Shown here one piece after another: positions 1 to 5,149 of a DNA stretch of 5,149 bases (the first letter of the stretch is position 1; every line of letters starts with the position of its first letter). A program made the position numbers and the translations under genes. Origin of the DNA: Thermoplasmata archaeon (lineage in GTDB: Archaea > Thermoplasmatota > Thermoplasmata > Thermoplasmatales > Thermoplasmataceae). Under the pieces are notes generated by a model. That model worked only from the letters and a program-made list of their open reading frames with translations. It was not told the DNA's origin and ran no database searches. The DNA is taken from the NCBI GenBank assembly GCA_021833045.1, contig JAKBGP010000166.1, positions 1 to 5,149 of the forward strand, in the 5' to 3' direction.

Positions 1-40
1 TTAAAAATTGTACCTCAAATAGATAAATTTAATATTTTGA

Positions 41-778
41 TTATTTCCAGTTCAGGATGATTCTTTCACGATTGAACGTTTTGCTGTTAAAGATGTAAAC
101 AATAATCACGGCTATGAATATTCCAAGGCAGATAAGTAATATATTGTTTACATCATCAAGACTTATTATGTTTACCTCACCCATCACATAGAGGATAATG
201 AAAGGAATGAGTGTAATTCCACCCATCTGGTAGGAACTCTGAACATTGTTTGTTTTAGAAGACACCAGTATTCCCAGTGCCACTCCATATAATGAACCAA
301 GTGGAACACCTACAAGCATTACTGCACCAAAGGTCCAGTTTGGATAGTAATAGTAATGAATGAAGTTATGAGTTAGAAGGTCTGTGAGAGTCATAAATAT
401 TAACCCTGCGACGTAAATTGCAGAAAGAGCTGGCAAAAGGACTGCAATATACTTTCCAAGAAGTATTTCGTTGTCACTGATTGGCGCTGCAAGCAAAGGC
501 TCAATACTTTTCTCAGATTTTTCTCCAACTATGCTGTATGAGGAAACATACAGAGGAATAAATGCAGATATTAGAATGAAAAAGTATGCAAATGACCCGA
601 GGAGTTCTGTTATTTCGCTTACCGGTGGAGACTTTCTAATAATGAGGTAATCTATCAGTGATGGCAGTCCTATGCTTAACAACAAGGGCAGTACAAACAT
701 GAGTGCAAGAATTGACTTTCTTTTCCTCATTATTAGAAGATCCTTCTTTGTGACAAGCCATGCTTTTCCAAAATTCAT
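41..778 (-). CDS. ABC-2 type transporter permease subunit
   Basis: Integral membrane half of an ABC exporter, 245 residues. A short basic N-terminus (residues 11-21, rich in K and R) precedes about six hydrophobic segments at roughly 23-45, 62-84, 110-132, 151-173, 188-206 and 213-230. Between segments two and three lies the cytoplasmic stretch GEKSEKSIEPLLAAPIS (85-101) followed by EILLGK (104-109), a variant of the EKE.GTLE.LL..P.S..EIL.GK motif that is diagnostic of ABC-2 (NatB/DrrB-like) permeases. Its ATG overlaps the TGA of the ATPase gene by four bases (ATGA), so translation is probably coupled. A six-helix protein would act as a dimer, either with itself or with a second permease encoded left of the window. 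The substrate cannot be read from the sequence; drug, lipid or ion export are all known for the family. The family call is firm and the direction (export) is inferred from the family. Confidence 0.9.
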   Translation of the reverse strand: MNFGKAWLVTKKDLLIMRKRKSILALMFVLPLLLSIGLPSLIDYLIIRKSPPVSEITELLGSFAYFFILISAFIPLYVSSYSIVGEKSEKSIEPLLAAPISDNEILLGKYIAVLLPALSAIYVAGLIFMTLTDLLTHNFIHYYYYPNWTFGAVMLVGVPLGSLYGVALGILVSSKTNNVQSSYQMGGITLIPFIILYVMGEVNIISLDDVNNILLICLGIFIAVIIVYIFNSKTFNRERIILNWK

Positions 779-1710
779 TTTTTCTCACCCTCCACAAGTC
801 TTATGTATACATCCTCCAGACTTGAAGTCACTTCGTTAATGCTCTTTATCTTTCCACCTGCCTTGTTTACTACATCAATTATAGCCTGATTTTCATCACT
901 ATTTCCCGTGCTTTCAATGGTCAGGTCGTTTCCATTATTTGTCAATACAGAAAAACCTGAATTTTTTAATGAATCAATTATGGATTCCACCACTCCATCT
1001 ATCCTGACAACTATTAGCTTTTCACTTCCATATTTTTCCTTCAGATTGTTCGGGGTATCAATAGCTCTTATGGTAGTCTTCAGAATTCCTACTCTGTCAC
1101 AAATACGCTGGGACTCATCCAGATTGTGCGTGTTGAAGAGTATTGTCCTTCCCTCTTTCTTCAGGTCCAGGATTAAATCTCTTATATTCTTTGAGCTTTC
1201 AGGATCGAGATTGGCAGTTGGTTCATCTAGGATAAGTAAACTGGGTTCATGTACCAGTGCCCTGGCAAGTGCCACCTTTTGTTTCATTCCCTTTGAATAT
1301 GTCCCAACAGGTTTATTTCTTTCATCCCAGAGATCGACTATTCGGAGATATTTTTCAATATTTGCTTCCAGTTCTCTTTCTGGGTAGTCATACAGTTTTC
1401 CATAGAAAAGTAAATTTTCATACGCACTTAACTGCTCGTATAGTCCTACATTATCAGGTACATACCCTATAATTTTCCTTATTTTCTGGGTTTCCTTCTG
1501 ATCTGATACGTCCATATTTCCTATTCTTGCACTTCCTTCCGTTGGACTGATTAGACAGCATAAAATTCTTATTGTAGTTGTTTTTCCAGCACCATTAGGG
1601 CCAATAAGTCCAAAAATTTCTCCCTTATTGATAGAAAACGTGAGATCTTTAATTGCATACTTTTCTCCAAATTTTTTTCCTAAATTTTTAATCTCAACAA
1701 GTGGTTCCAT
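775..1710 (-). CDS. ABC-2 type transporter ATP-binding subunit
   Basis: Cytoplasmic ATPase that powers the permease encoded immediately downstream, 311 residues from the chosen start. Motifs in order: Walker A GPNGAGKTT (37-45), Q-loop region GYVPDNVGLYEQL (82-94), signature YSKGMKQK (138-145, the usual ABC-2 variant of LSGGQ), Walker B LLILDEP (158-164), D-loop NLDP (167-170) and switch histidine H195 in NTHNLDES. A C-terminal domain of about 100 residues (about 215-311) follows, as in NatA/DrrA-type ATPases. At the Q-loop an aspartate (D86) replaces the usual glutamine; acidic residues occur there in some members, so this need not be inactivating. The frame is open to an ATG at 1740 (321 residues), but I prefer the ATG at 1710: family members usually begin close to the LVEIKNL strand, and the TATA box at 1742-1749 predicts a transcript start near 1720, downstream of 1740. 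It is the first gene of the operon. Confidence 0.93.
   Translation of the reverse strand: MEPLVEIKNLGKKFGEKYAIKDLTFSINKGEIFGLIGPNGAGKTTTIRILCCLISPTEGSARIGNMDVSDQKETQKIRKIIGYVPDNVGLYEQLSAYENLLFYGKLYDYPERELEANIEKYLRIVDLWDERNKPVGTYSKGMKQKVALARALVHEPSLLILDEPTANLDPESSKNIRDLILDLKKEGRTILFNTHNLDESQRICDRVGILKTTIRAIDTPNNLKEKYGSEKLIVVRIDGVVESIIDSLKNSGFSVLTNNGNDLTIESTGNSDENQAIIDVVNKAGGKIKSINEVTSSLEDVYIRLVEGEKK
784..793 (-). promoter_or_regulatory. Strong ribosome binding site of the permease gene
   Basis: On the minus strand this reads GGAGGGTGAG, five bases before the ATG at 778. It closely matches the archaeal anti-Shine-Dalgarno complement (GGAGGTGAT type). It lies inside the last codons of the ATPase gene, which suits an internal operon gene whose translation can be reinitiated after the overlapping TGA. 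Confidence 0.75.
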
Positions 1711-1741
1711 TAATTCAGCTTTCGATATTATATGAAGCATA

Positions 1742-1749
1742 TATATAAA
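1742..1749 (-). promoter_or_regulatory. TATA box of the ABC transporter operon
   Basis: The minus strand reads TTTATATA here, a near-ideal archaeal TATA box. Its centre lies about 26 bases before position 1720, giving a leader of roughly 9 bases to the ATG at 1710. No ribosome binding site is needed at such short leaders. This geometry is the main argument against starting the ATPase at 1740. The assignment rests on sequence and spacing only. Confidence 0.6.
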
Positions 1750-1757
1750 TTATATCT

Positions 1758-1809
1758 AATTTTCTATCTTTAACAGTTTACATGGTAAACTTATTTTTGA
1801 TAGAAAATT
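1758..1809. repeat. Concentric double inverted repeat beside the ABC operon promoter
   Basis: Two perfect dyads share a centre. The outer arms are AATTTTCTATC (1758-1768) and GATAGAAAATT (1799-1809), 11 bases each. The inner arms are AGTTTAC (1775-1781) and GTAAACT (1785-1791), around ATG. The centres are 1783.5 and 1783. The left outer arm begins eight bases upstream of the TATA box of the ABC operon, immediately outside where the BRE would lie. As DNA it could be a binding site for a dimeric or tetrameric regulator acting on that operon. As RNA or cruciform it could fold into an 11-bp stem, a 6x7 internal loop, a 7-bp stem and a 3-base loop. The symmetry is seen directly; the role is inference. 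Confidence 0.7.
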
Positions 1810-1930
1810 GAAATTTTTAAATATATACCCTATTTTAATGTTTATCTTCCCAATTGTACAAATTAGATGGCAGAAGTTATATTTCCACAAATTCAAATTA
1901 AGTTTTGATTTTTAATATTATTGCCGAATT

Positions 1931-1944
1931 AACCGAATATATAT
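1931..1944 (+). promoter_or_regulatory. Possible plus-strand promoter (BRE plus TATA)
   Basis: AACCGAATATATAT resembles an archaeal BRE (ACCGAA) directly followed by a TATA box. It predicts a transcript start near 1967 that would read into the GC-richer island and hairpin at 1981-2080. No open reading frame begins there (an ATG at 1964 is followed at once by TAA), so any product would be an untranslated RNA. TATA-like runs are common in AT-rich spacers, so this is weak. Confidence 0.25.
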
Positions 1945-2020
1945 GGAATTGTTAACTTTGATAATGTAAAGAATCAATAAATCCTACCTTACAACATTTG
2001 TTACCTCTTGAGGCGCAACT

Positions 2021-2052
2021 ACATACGCATAAAATCAATCATTTTATTATGT
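2021..2052. repeat. Bulged 12-bp hairpin in a GC-richer intergenic island
   Basis: ACATA (2021-2025) pairs with TATGT (2048-2052) and ATAAAAT (2029-2035) pairs with ATTTTAT (2041-2047). They enclose a CAATC loop (2036-2040), with CGC (2026-2028) as a one-sided bulge. CGC (2014-2016) with GCG (2056-2058) could extend the stem across a small internal loop. The pairing is exact. It could be part of a structured RNA, a 3' end signal, or chance in AT-rich DNA. Confidence 0.45.
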
Positions 2053-2136
2053 CCCGCGAAACCAGATAACCGCACTAAATATGGTAAAATCCAAAATTAC
2101 TTCTAAAATCTCAATCTCCGACTTTGATCTGTATAT

Positions 2137-2168
2137 AAAAATTATATTAGTATTTGTTAATCTAAAAA
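2137..2168 (-). terminator. T-rich end signal after the membrane protein gene
   Basis: On the minus strand, runs of five T occur at 2168-2164 and 2141-2137, within 8 to 39 bases after the TAA at 2176-2178. Archaeal transcription ends efficiently at such T runs without a required stem. In this AT-rich spacer the runs are only moderately significant. Confidence 0.35.
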
Positions 2169-2175
2169 TAATGCA

Positions 2176-2772
2176 TTATGGTGGGCTGCTTAAATGTCCA
2201 TATAATGCCAGATAGCCGATTACAAGTGCAAATATTGTACCGATTCCAAGTATTATCCATTCAACGTAATACATGTATTTTATAGCTCCGCTCTTTCCTT
2301 CCTCAGGTTTGAAGTATGCTATAGGAACAAGTATTGCACCAATTGCATCGAAGATGTATAGCCCCATTGCTGTTATATAATTCTGTCCTGTTTCAAGTTT
2401 CAGTGCAGAAATACTGTATGCTCCATCCAGCACATAAATACCAAGCAGTACACTAAGTAAGGGCATAATTCCAAGCTTTACATTCTTATAAATCATTACT
2501 GCGCCAATAATAAGCAGTAAACCGAACATAAGCAACGGATCACCAAATAGCATGTTATACGGTACCCCAAAAGTTTTCATTGGCCATGCAAAAGACATGT
2601 AAAAACCGCTCATGAAATCAAACAATCCTATACCTATGGCAGGGTAAACCAAACTGGCTATCTGATCCTTCTGCCCTCTTGCTGCGTAAAAGAAGTAGAA
2701 GGCTCCAATTCCTGTTCCCATGGCCAAACCAATCAACATGATTGCCAGAGGATCTACAAATGGTGCTGTCAT
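2176..2772 (-). CDS. Six-helix membrane protein, DUF981-like
   Basis: Integral membrane protein of 198 residues with no known function. Hydrophobic helices lie at about 9-31, 38-62, 74-95, 100-122, 133-153 and 168-191, with short polar loops such as RGQKDQ (32-37) and KPEEGKSG (155-162). The segment PYNMLFGDPLLMFG (71-84) and the overall helix pattern match my memory of the DUF981 family of archaeal and bacterial membrane proteins; this needs a profile search. Several acidic residues sit within or beside helices (D52, D78, D116, D142, E171), which would suit ion or proton handling, but that is speculation. The frame can be opened at a GTG at 2781, but that GTG is part of a GGTGA ribosome binding site, so I start at the ATG at 2772. 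It seems to be a single-gene unit. An AmiS/UreI channel was considered and not supported. Confidence 0.82.
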   Translation of the reverse strand: MTAPFVDPLAIMLIGLAMGTGIGAFYFFYAARGQKDQIASLVYPAIGIGLFDFMSGFYMSFAWPMKTFGVPYNMLFGDPLLMFGLLLIIGAVMIYKNVKLGIMPLLSVLLGIYVLDGAYSISALKLETGQNYITAMGLYIFDAIGAILVPIAYFKPEEGKSGAIKYMYYVEWIILGIGTIFALVIGYLALYGHLSSPP

Positions 2773-2777
2773 TTTTT

Positions 2778-2782
2778 TCACC
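2778..2782 (-). promoter_or_regulatory. Ribosome binding site that decides the start of the membrane protein gene
   Basis: The minus strand reads AGGTGA, five A residues, then ATG at 2772. GGTGA is a standard archaeal Shine-Dalgarno core at good spacing. The alternative GTG start at 2781 lies within this core and would have no ribosome binding site of its own, so the ATG at 2772 is favoured. Confidence 0.65.
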
Positions 2783-2816
2783 TTTTTTTAATTTCTGGAA
2801 TTTTAATTAACTCCAA

Positions 2817-2824
2817 TTATCATA
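2817..2824 (-). promoter_or_regulatory. Possible TATA box of the membrane protein gene
   Basis: The minus strand reads TATGATAA, preceded by AGAAAA as a possible BRE. It would start transcription near 2794 and give a leader of about 20 bases that includes the ribosome binding site. A TTAATTAA-like sequence nearer the gene and an ATATAAG-like one farther out are competing candidates. Confidence 0.3.
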
Positions 2825-2996
2825 TTTTCTCTATACAAATAAACTCTTAACATAACATATAAGGTGAAAAATCATGTCCTTTACATAATATGGGAAATTT
2901 CTACATTTCTAGAGACATCATTCTCTTCAGATCATCTGGCAACTACAATGGAAATAGTCAATTATTCAATTAATATTCATTTCTTACAGTCTGATA

Positions 2997-3011
2997 AATC
3001 AAAAATTGATT
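2997..3011 (-). terminator. Small hairpin with T run after the radical SAM gene
   Basis: AATCAA (2997-3002) and TTGATT (3006-3011) are perfect inverted arms about 33 bases beyond the TAA of the radical SAM gene. Read on the minus strand the centre is a run of five T, which could promote archaeal termination. The arms are short and AT-rich, so this is tentative. Confidence 0.3.
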
Positions 3012-3043
3012 CTTGATGTAAAGTATGAAAATACTATGGCATT

Positions 3044-4726
3044 TTACAACCTTCCAAGATCTTTCTCGAGGCCTAATAGTTCCTTATACCAGTAGACCAT
3101 CAGTGAACTTCTTGTTATATTATGTTTCTTTGACCATTCTATATCCTTATTAAGGTATGAAAGGTGACTATTCTTCCTGTAATCTTTCTGGTAATCCTTT
3201 CCATCAATGTACCTGTTTATATTGTTAATAATATTCTCAGCTGATTCTGAATCTATGAGCCCCACATCTCTCCTTGCAGTAATCATCTCGATTTCTGATT
3301 GATATGTAAGTCTTTCAATATCTTTTGCACTCATCCAGTCGTTATAATAATTCAGGAAATCTACCCATGACTTTCCCTTATCCAGTAGGTTGTAGTATTC
3401 TTCTATGGTTCTTGCCGTTATATGGAATCCATACTTTTCAGGTTTCTCATATATTAGTGAACCAGGATCTATGAATGGTGTGAGTGGGGAAATAAAAGAA
3501 TAAACCTTCATGTCACTTCCTTTTTCATGATTCATTAGCTTTGTGGCGTATTCTATATCATCCTCCAGTTCCTTCTCCCCCTGACCGCTTATGCCTAAGG
3601 TAAAATATACATCAAACTTTTTACATCCTGCCTCTTTAGCATCTGCAATACTTTTTTCCAGTGATTCATTTGAATATTCTCTCCCATTTATTCTTCTAAT
3701 ATTTTCGCTTGAGCTCTCTGGTGATATCTCCACTGAGAATTCACCAAAGGATCTGGAAAGCTCGTTAAGATAATCTTTCTGAGGTGGCCTGAAATACTCA
3801 GTAAGAATAGGGATGTCAGCCTTAAGTTCCTTTATCTCCCTGAAAAGGTTACCATAAAATTTTTCACCAGCAAGGTTAATGTCCCCTGCCACAAATATGG
3901 GCGCACCCAGTATCTCTCTTGCCAGTTCTATTTCCTTTGCAATAGTTTCAGGATTCCTGTATACTGGTGATACAGGAAAGAAATTGTTTCTGTAAGAGAA
4001 ATTAGAACCTCCACAGAAAGCACAGTTAAACTGGCATCCATGTTCAATTATGGTAACTGATTCTGGATTGTTTATCCAGTCTGCATATGGCAGATGGCCC
4101 TTAACATCGTGATATTTAATTGCATTCCTCATTAACACTTTATAATTCAGGAAAACATTGTCAACAGTATTCTCCTTTGAATTCGGATTGTGTTTCACAT
4201 GTCTCATTTCATCTCTGTAAACAAGATTTGGAACTGTACCCAGATCAATATTCTTCTCAACGGAATCAATCAGCTTCATCGTACTGTATTCCTGAAAATC
4301 TCCCTTCAGCACATAATCGATCTCTGGATACGTTTTCATTATATCATCTGAGAAGTAGCTTGCGGAAAAACCTCCAAGCAATACCCTTGCATCTGGATTA
4401 AATTCCTTTATAATTCTGGCAATACTTATTGCGCCATGAACATGCGGTAACCAGTGGAGATCAATTCCATAAATTTCTGTATCCAGAGATTTCAAATATT
4501 TTACAGGATCGAATTTATCCGACATTACCATCATGGATGCAACATTGCTTATTCTTGCATTATATCCTTTAGGAACAAGGTAAGATAGCATGCTGAGAAA
4601 TCCCATGGGATACATCTCAAAAACTGGTGTTGACGGTACAACATCACTAATCGGCCCAGCTTTCAAATTCCTCTTTCTGAAGTCGTAAATGCTAGGAGGA
4701 TGTATAAAGGCAATATCCGTCTTCAT
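3044..4726 (-). CDS. B12-binding domain radical SAM protein, Ta0216-like
   Basis: Cytoplasmic iron-sulfur enzyme of 560 residues. The N-terminus (1-160) resembles a cobalamin-binding Rossmann domain: IAFIHPPSIYDFR (5-17), YPMGFLSMLSYL (39-50), GIDLHWLPHVHGA (87-99), VLLGGFSASYF (115-125) and DYVLKGDFQE (137-146). The radical SAM core follows, with the cluster motif CQFNCAFC (C231, C235, C238, spacing CX3CX2C) and then VAGDIN (279-284), VEISPESSSENIRRINGR (332-349) and VYFTLGISGQGE (373-384). A C-terminal region of about 140 residues has no motif I recognise. B12 radical SAM enzymes typically methylate or join unactivated carbons. From memory it resembles the archaeal family typified by Thermoplasma Ta0216, and may be related to tetraether-lipid enzymes such as GrsA/GrsB; the reaction is unproven. 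The ATG at 4726 lies about 25 bases after a TATA-like box, so the mRNA is probably leaderless. Confidence 0.9.
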   Translation of the reverse strand: MKTDIAFIHPPSIYDFRKRNLKAGPISDVVPSTPVFEMYPMGFLSMLSYLVPKGYNARISNVASMMVMSDKFDPVKYLKSLDTEIYGIDLHWLPHVHGAISIARIIKEFNPDARVLLGGFSASYFSDDIMKTYPEIDYVLKGDFQEYSTMKLIDSVEKNIDLGTVPNLVYRDEMRHVKHNPNSKENTVDNVFLNYKVLMRNAIKYHDVKGHLPYADWINNPESVTIIEHGCQFNCAFCGGSNFSYRNNFFPVSPVYRNPETIAKEIELAREILGAPIFVAGDINLAGEKFYGNLFREIKELKADIPILTEYFRPPQKDYLNELSRSFGEFSVEISPESSSENIRRINGREYSNESLEKSIADAKEAGCKKFDVYFTLGISGQGEKELEDDIEYATKLMNHEKGSDMKVYSFISPLTPFIDPGSLIYEKPEKYGFHITARTIEEYYNLLDKGKSWVDFLNYYNDWMSAKDIERLTYQSEIEMITARRDVGLIDSESAENIINNINRYIDGKDYQKDYRKNSHLSYLNKDIEWSKKHNITRSSLMVYWYKELLGLEKDLGRL

Positions 4727-4746
4727 ATCAATACATAGTAAGTGAG

Positions 4747-4754
4747 TTTAAAAA
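4747..4754 (-). promoter_or_regulatory. TATA-like box of the radical SAM gene
   Basis: The minus strand reads TTTTTAAA, centred about 25 bases before the ATG at 4726. Transcription would therefore start at or next to the first codon, which fits leaderless translation; no ribosome binding site is visible before the ATG. The BRE position is not a good match. Confidence 0.45.
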
Positions 4755-4862
4755 GCATTCTCCTCATATCTTAAGTGTCCAATATGATTATGACGGTTGA
4801 TACTCGGGTAAAAACTTAATTCATCATTATACTATTTATACAGTTATTTGTGTAAAATAAAA

Positions 4863-4870
4863 TTTATATA
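4863..4870 (+). promoter_or_regulatory. TATA box of the solute-binding protein gene
   Basis: TTTATATA, preceded by an A-rich BRE-like stretch (AAATAAAA), predicts transcription from near 4893, about 11 bases before the ATG at 4904. It is the same octamer, at nearly the same distance from the start, as the ABC operon promoter on the other strand at 1742-1749. An in-frame ATG at 4874 lies upstream of this transcript start and is therefore unlikely to be used. Confidence 0.6.
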
Positions 4871-4889
4871 CTAATGTTCATTAGTATAT
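4866..4889. promoter_or_regulatory. Perfect 24-base palindrome overlapping the promoter; candidate operator
   Basis: ATATACTAATG (4866-4876) and CATTAGTATAT (4879-4889) are perfect inverted arms of 11 bases around TT. The left arm overlaps the TATA box and the right arm ends just before the predicted transcript start. A dimeric repressor bound here would block TBP/TFB or RNA polymerase. Sugar and peptide importer operons in archaea are often controlled this way, for example by TrmB-like or Lrp-like proteins. The regulator is not encoded in the window. Confidence 0.6.
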
Positions 4890-4903
4890 TCAGTGATGTT
4901 ATA

Positions 4904-5149
4904 ATGAACAAGAAAGCGATTTATTCAATCGTTATTGTAATCATAGTAATAGTGGCTGGATTGGGCATTTATTTTGAAGTCTACCATCCGGCAAAGTCTA
5001 GCAAGCAGTCTATTATTTTCGCGGCTGCAGTATCCAGCGGTGAGGAATATACATTTGATCAGAATATGGTCAATACTTTCAATAGTGAGCATTCAAACGT
5101 ATCTGTAACCTTTGAATCACTGAATAATTTCTATCCAACCCTTGGTACT
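4904..5149 (+). CDS. Extracellular solute-binding protein of an ABC importer, N-terminal part
   Basis: The first 82 codons of a gene that runs off the right edge without a stop. Residues 1-5 are basic (MNKKA) and about 6-24 form one hydrophobic helix rich in I and V, followed by a short linker (HPAKSSKQ, about 28-35). Then comes IIFAAAVSSGEEYTFDQ and MVNTFNSEHSNVSVTFESL, the typical opening of family 1 solute-binding proteins, where a first strand is followed by a helix and an F...HP.V.V.FE strand. There is no lipobox cysteine, so the protein is probably held outside the membrane by an uncleaved helix. Processing by a pilin-type peptidase after K4-A5 is an alternative known for some archaeal binding proteins. 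The ligand (sugar, peptide or other) cannot be told from this part. Permease and ATPase genes are expected beyond the edge. The ATG at 4904 is preferred to one at 4874, which lies inside the palindrome. Confidence 0.8.
   Translation, partial: MNKKAIYSIVIVIIVIVAGLGIYFEVYHPAKSSKQSIIFAAAVSSGEEYTFDQNMVNTFNSEHSNVSVTFESLNNFYPTLGT

Larger units (their letters stand above)
1810..2175. other. Intergenic stretch without a supported protein gene
   Basis: No frame here carries a convincing protein. By hand count, 1741-1980 is about 20% GC, while 1981-2080 is 38%, close to the neighbouring genes. The stretch holds a directly repeated CCGAAT (1924-1929 and 1933-1938), a promoter-like sequence at 1931-1944, a bulged hairpin at 2021-2052, and T-rich sequence just after the membrane protein gene on the minus strand. 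A minus-strand open stretch of 42 codons (2050-2175) directly follows the TAA of the membrane protein gene in the same frame but has no start codon. The higher-GC island could be an RNA gene or the remains of a decayed gene; I cannot decide between these. Confidence 0.6.

Noticed and set aside
1..16. Ribosome-binding-like GAGGT on the minus strand (12-16) leading to a gene left of the window
   Set aside because: No start codon occurs within the usual distance before the edge, so a further operon gene cannot be supported from this sequence.
908..1387. Plus-strand open frame of 159 codons opposite the ABC ATPase gene
   Set aside because: It lies wholly antisense to conserved ATPase motifs, has no ribosome binding site or promoter, and its composition (rich in S, F, L) is typical of an antisense frame.
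1257..1472. Plus-strand open frame of 71 codons opposite the ABC ATPase gene
   Set aside because: Antisense to Walker B and signature regions of a clear gene, with no start signals and no recognisable protein.
2176..2772. AmiS/UreI urea or amide channel
   Set aside because: The helix number is similar, but I see none of the family's characteristic sequence; the GDP-containing segment fits DUF981 better.
2863..2888. Plus-strand GGTGA followed by ATG, resembling a start region
   Set aside because: The frame is only four codons (MSFT) before TAA and no leader-controlled gene follows on that strand.
2928..2938. Short palindrome CAGAT-C-ATCTG between the radical SAM and membrane protein genes
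   Set aside because: Five-base arms in a spacer of this length are easily due to chance, and it is not placed at a promoter or gene end.
2948..3016. Plus-strand 22-codon frame beginning MEIVNYS
   Set aside because: It has no ribosome binding site or promoter at suitable distance, and such lengths are expected by chance.
3591..3773. Plus-strand open frame of 60 codons opposite the radical SAM gene
   Set aside because: Antisense to the conserved ISPESSSENIRR region; no independent evidence.
4120..4401. Plus-strand open frame of 93 codons opposite the radical SAM gene
   Set aside because: Antisense to the B12-binding domain; no promoter or ribosome binding site and a low-quality protein sequence.
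4874..4903. Upstream in-frame ATG as start of the solute-binding protein
   Set aside because: It lies within the palindrome and upstream of the transcript start predicted from the TATA box, and would add charged residues before an already typical N-terminus.

Overview
The window looks like chromosomal DNA of an acidophilic, AT-rich euryarchaeon of the Thermoplasmatales type (Ferroplasma, Cuniculiplasma, Acidiplasma, Picrophilus or Thermoplasma-like). The reasons are archaeal TATA boxes placed about 25 bases before short-leader or leaderless starts, GGTGA-type ribosome binding sites where leaders exist, an archaeal type of membrane-anchored solute-binding protein without a lipobox, and a B12-binding radical SAM protein resembling a family I recall as typified by Thermoplasma Ta0216. 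Genus assignment is inference; no rRNA or tRNA gene is present.

Layout, left to right. Positions 41-1710 (minus) hold a two-gene operon for an ABC-2 type exporter: the ATPase is upstream and the permease follows with a 4-base ATGA overlap and a strong internal ribosome binding site. The ATPase start is best placed at 1710, because a TATA box at 1742-1749 puts the transcription start downstream of the first possible ATG at 1740. Next to that promoter is a concentric double inverted repeat (1758-1809). Positions 1810-2175 carry no protein gene that I can support. They include an island of higher GC (1981-2080) with a bulged hairpin and a possible plus-strand promoter before it, which could be a small RNA gene. 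Positions 2176-2772 (minus) encode a six-helix membrane protein of unknown function, resembling DUF981. Positions 3044-4726 (minus) encode a B12-binding radical SAM enzyme, apparently leaderless. Positions 4727-4903 are a divergent promoter region, and 4904 to the right edge is the 5' part of a solute-binding protein gene on the plus strand, whose promoter overlaps a perfect 24-base palindrome.

The genes do not form one obvious pathway. The ABC pair is one transcription unit. The DUF981-like gene and the radical SAM gene each appear to have their own promoter. The solute-binding protein is probably the first gene of an ABC importer operon continuing beyond the window. I saw no transposon with intact ends, CRISPR array or tRNA. 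The least explained parts are the two palindromic promoter elements and the 1810-2175 gap.
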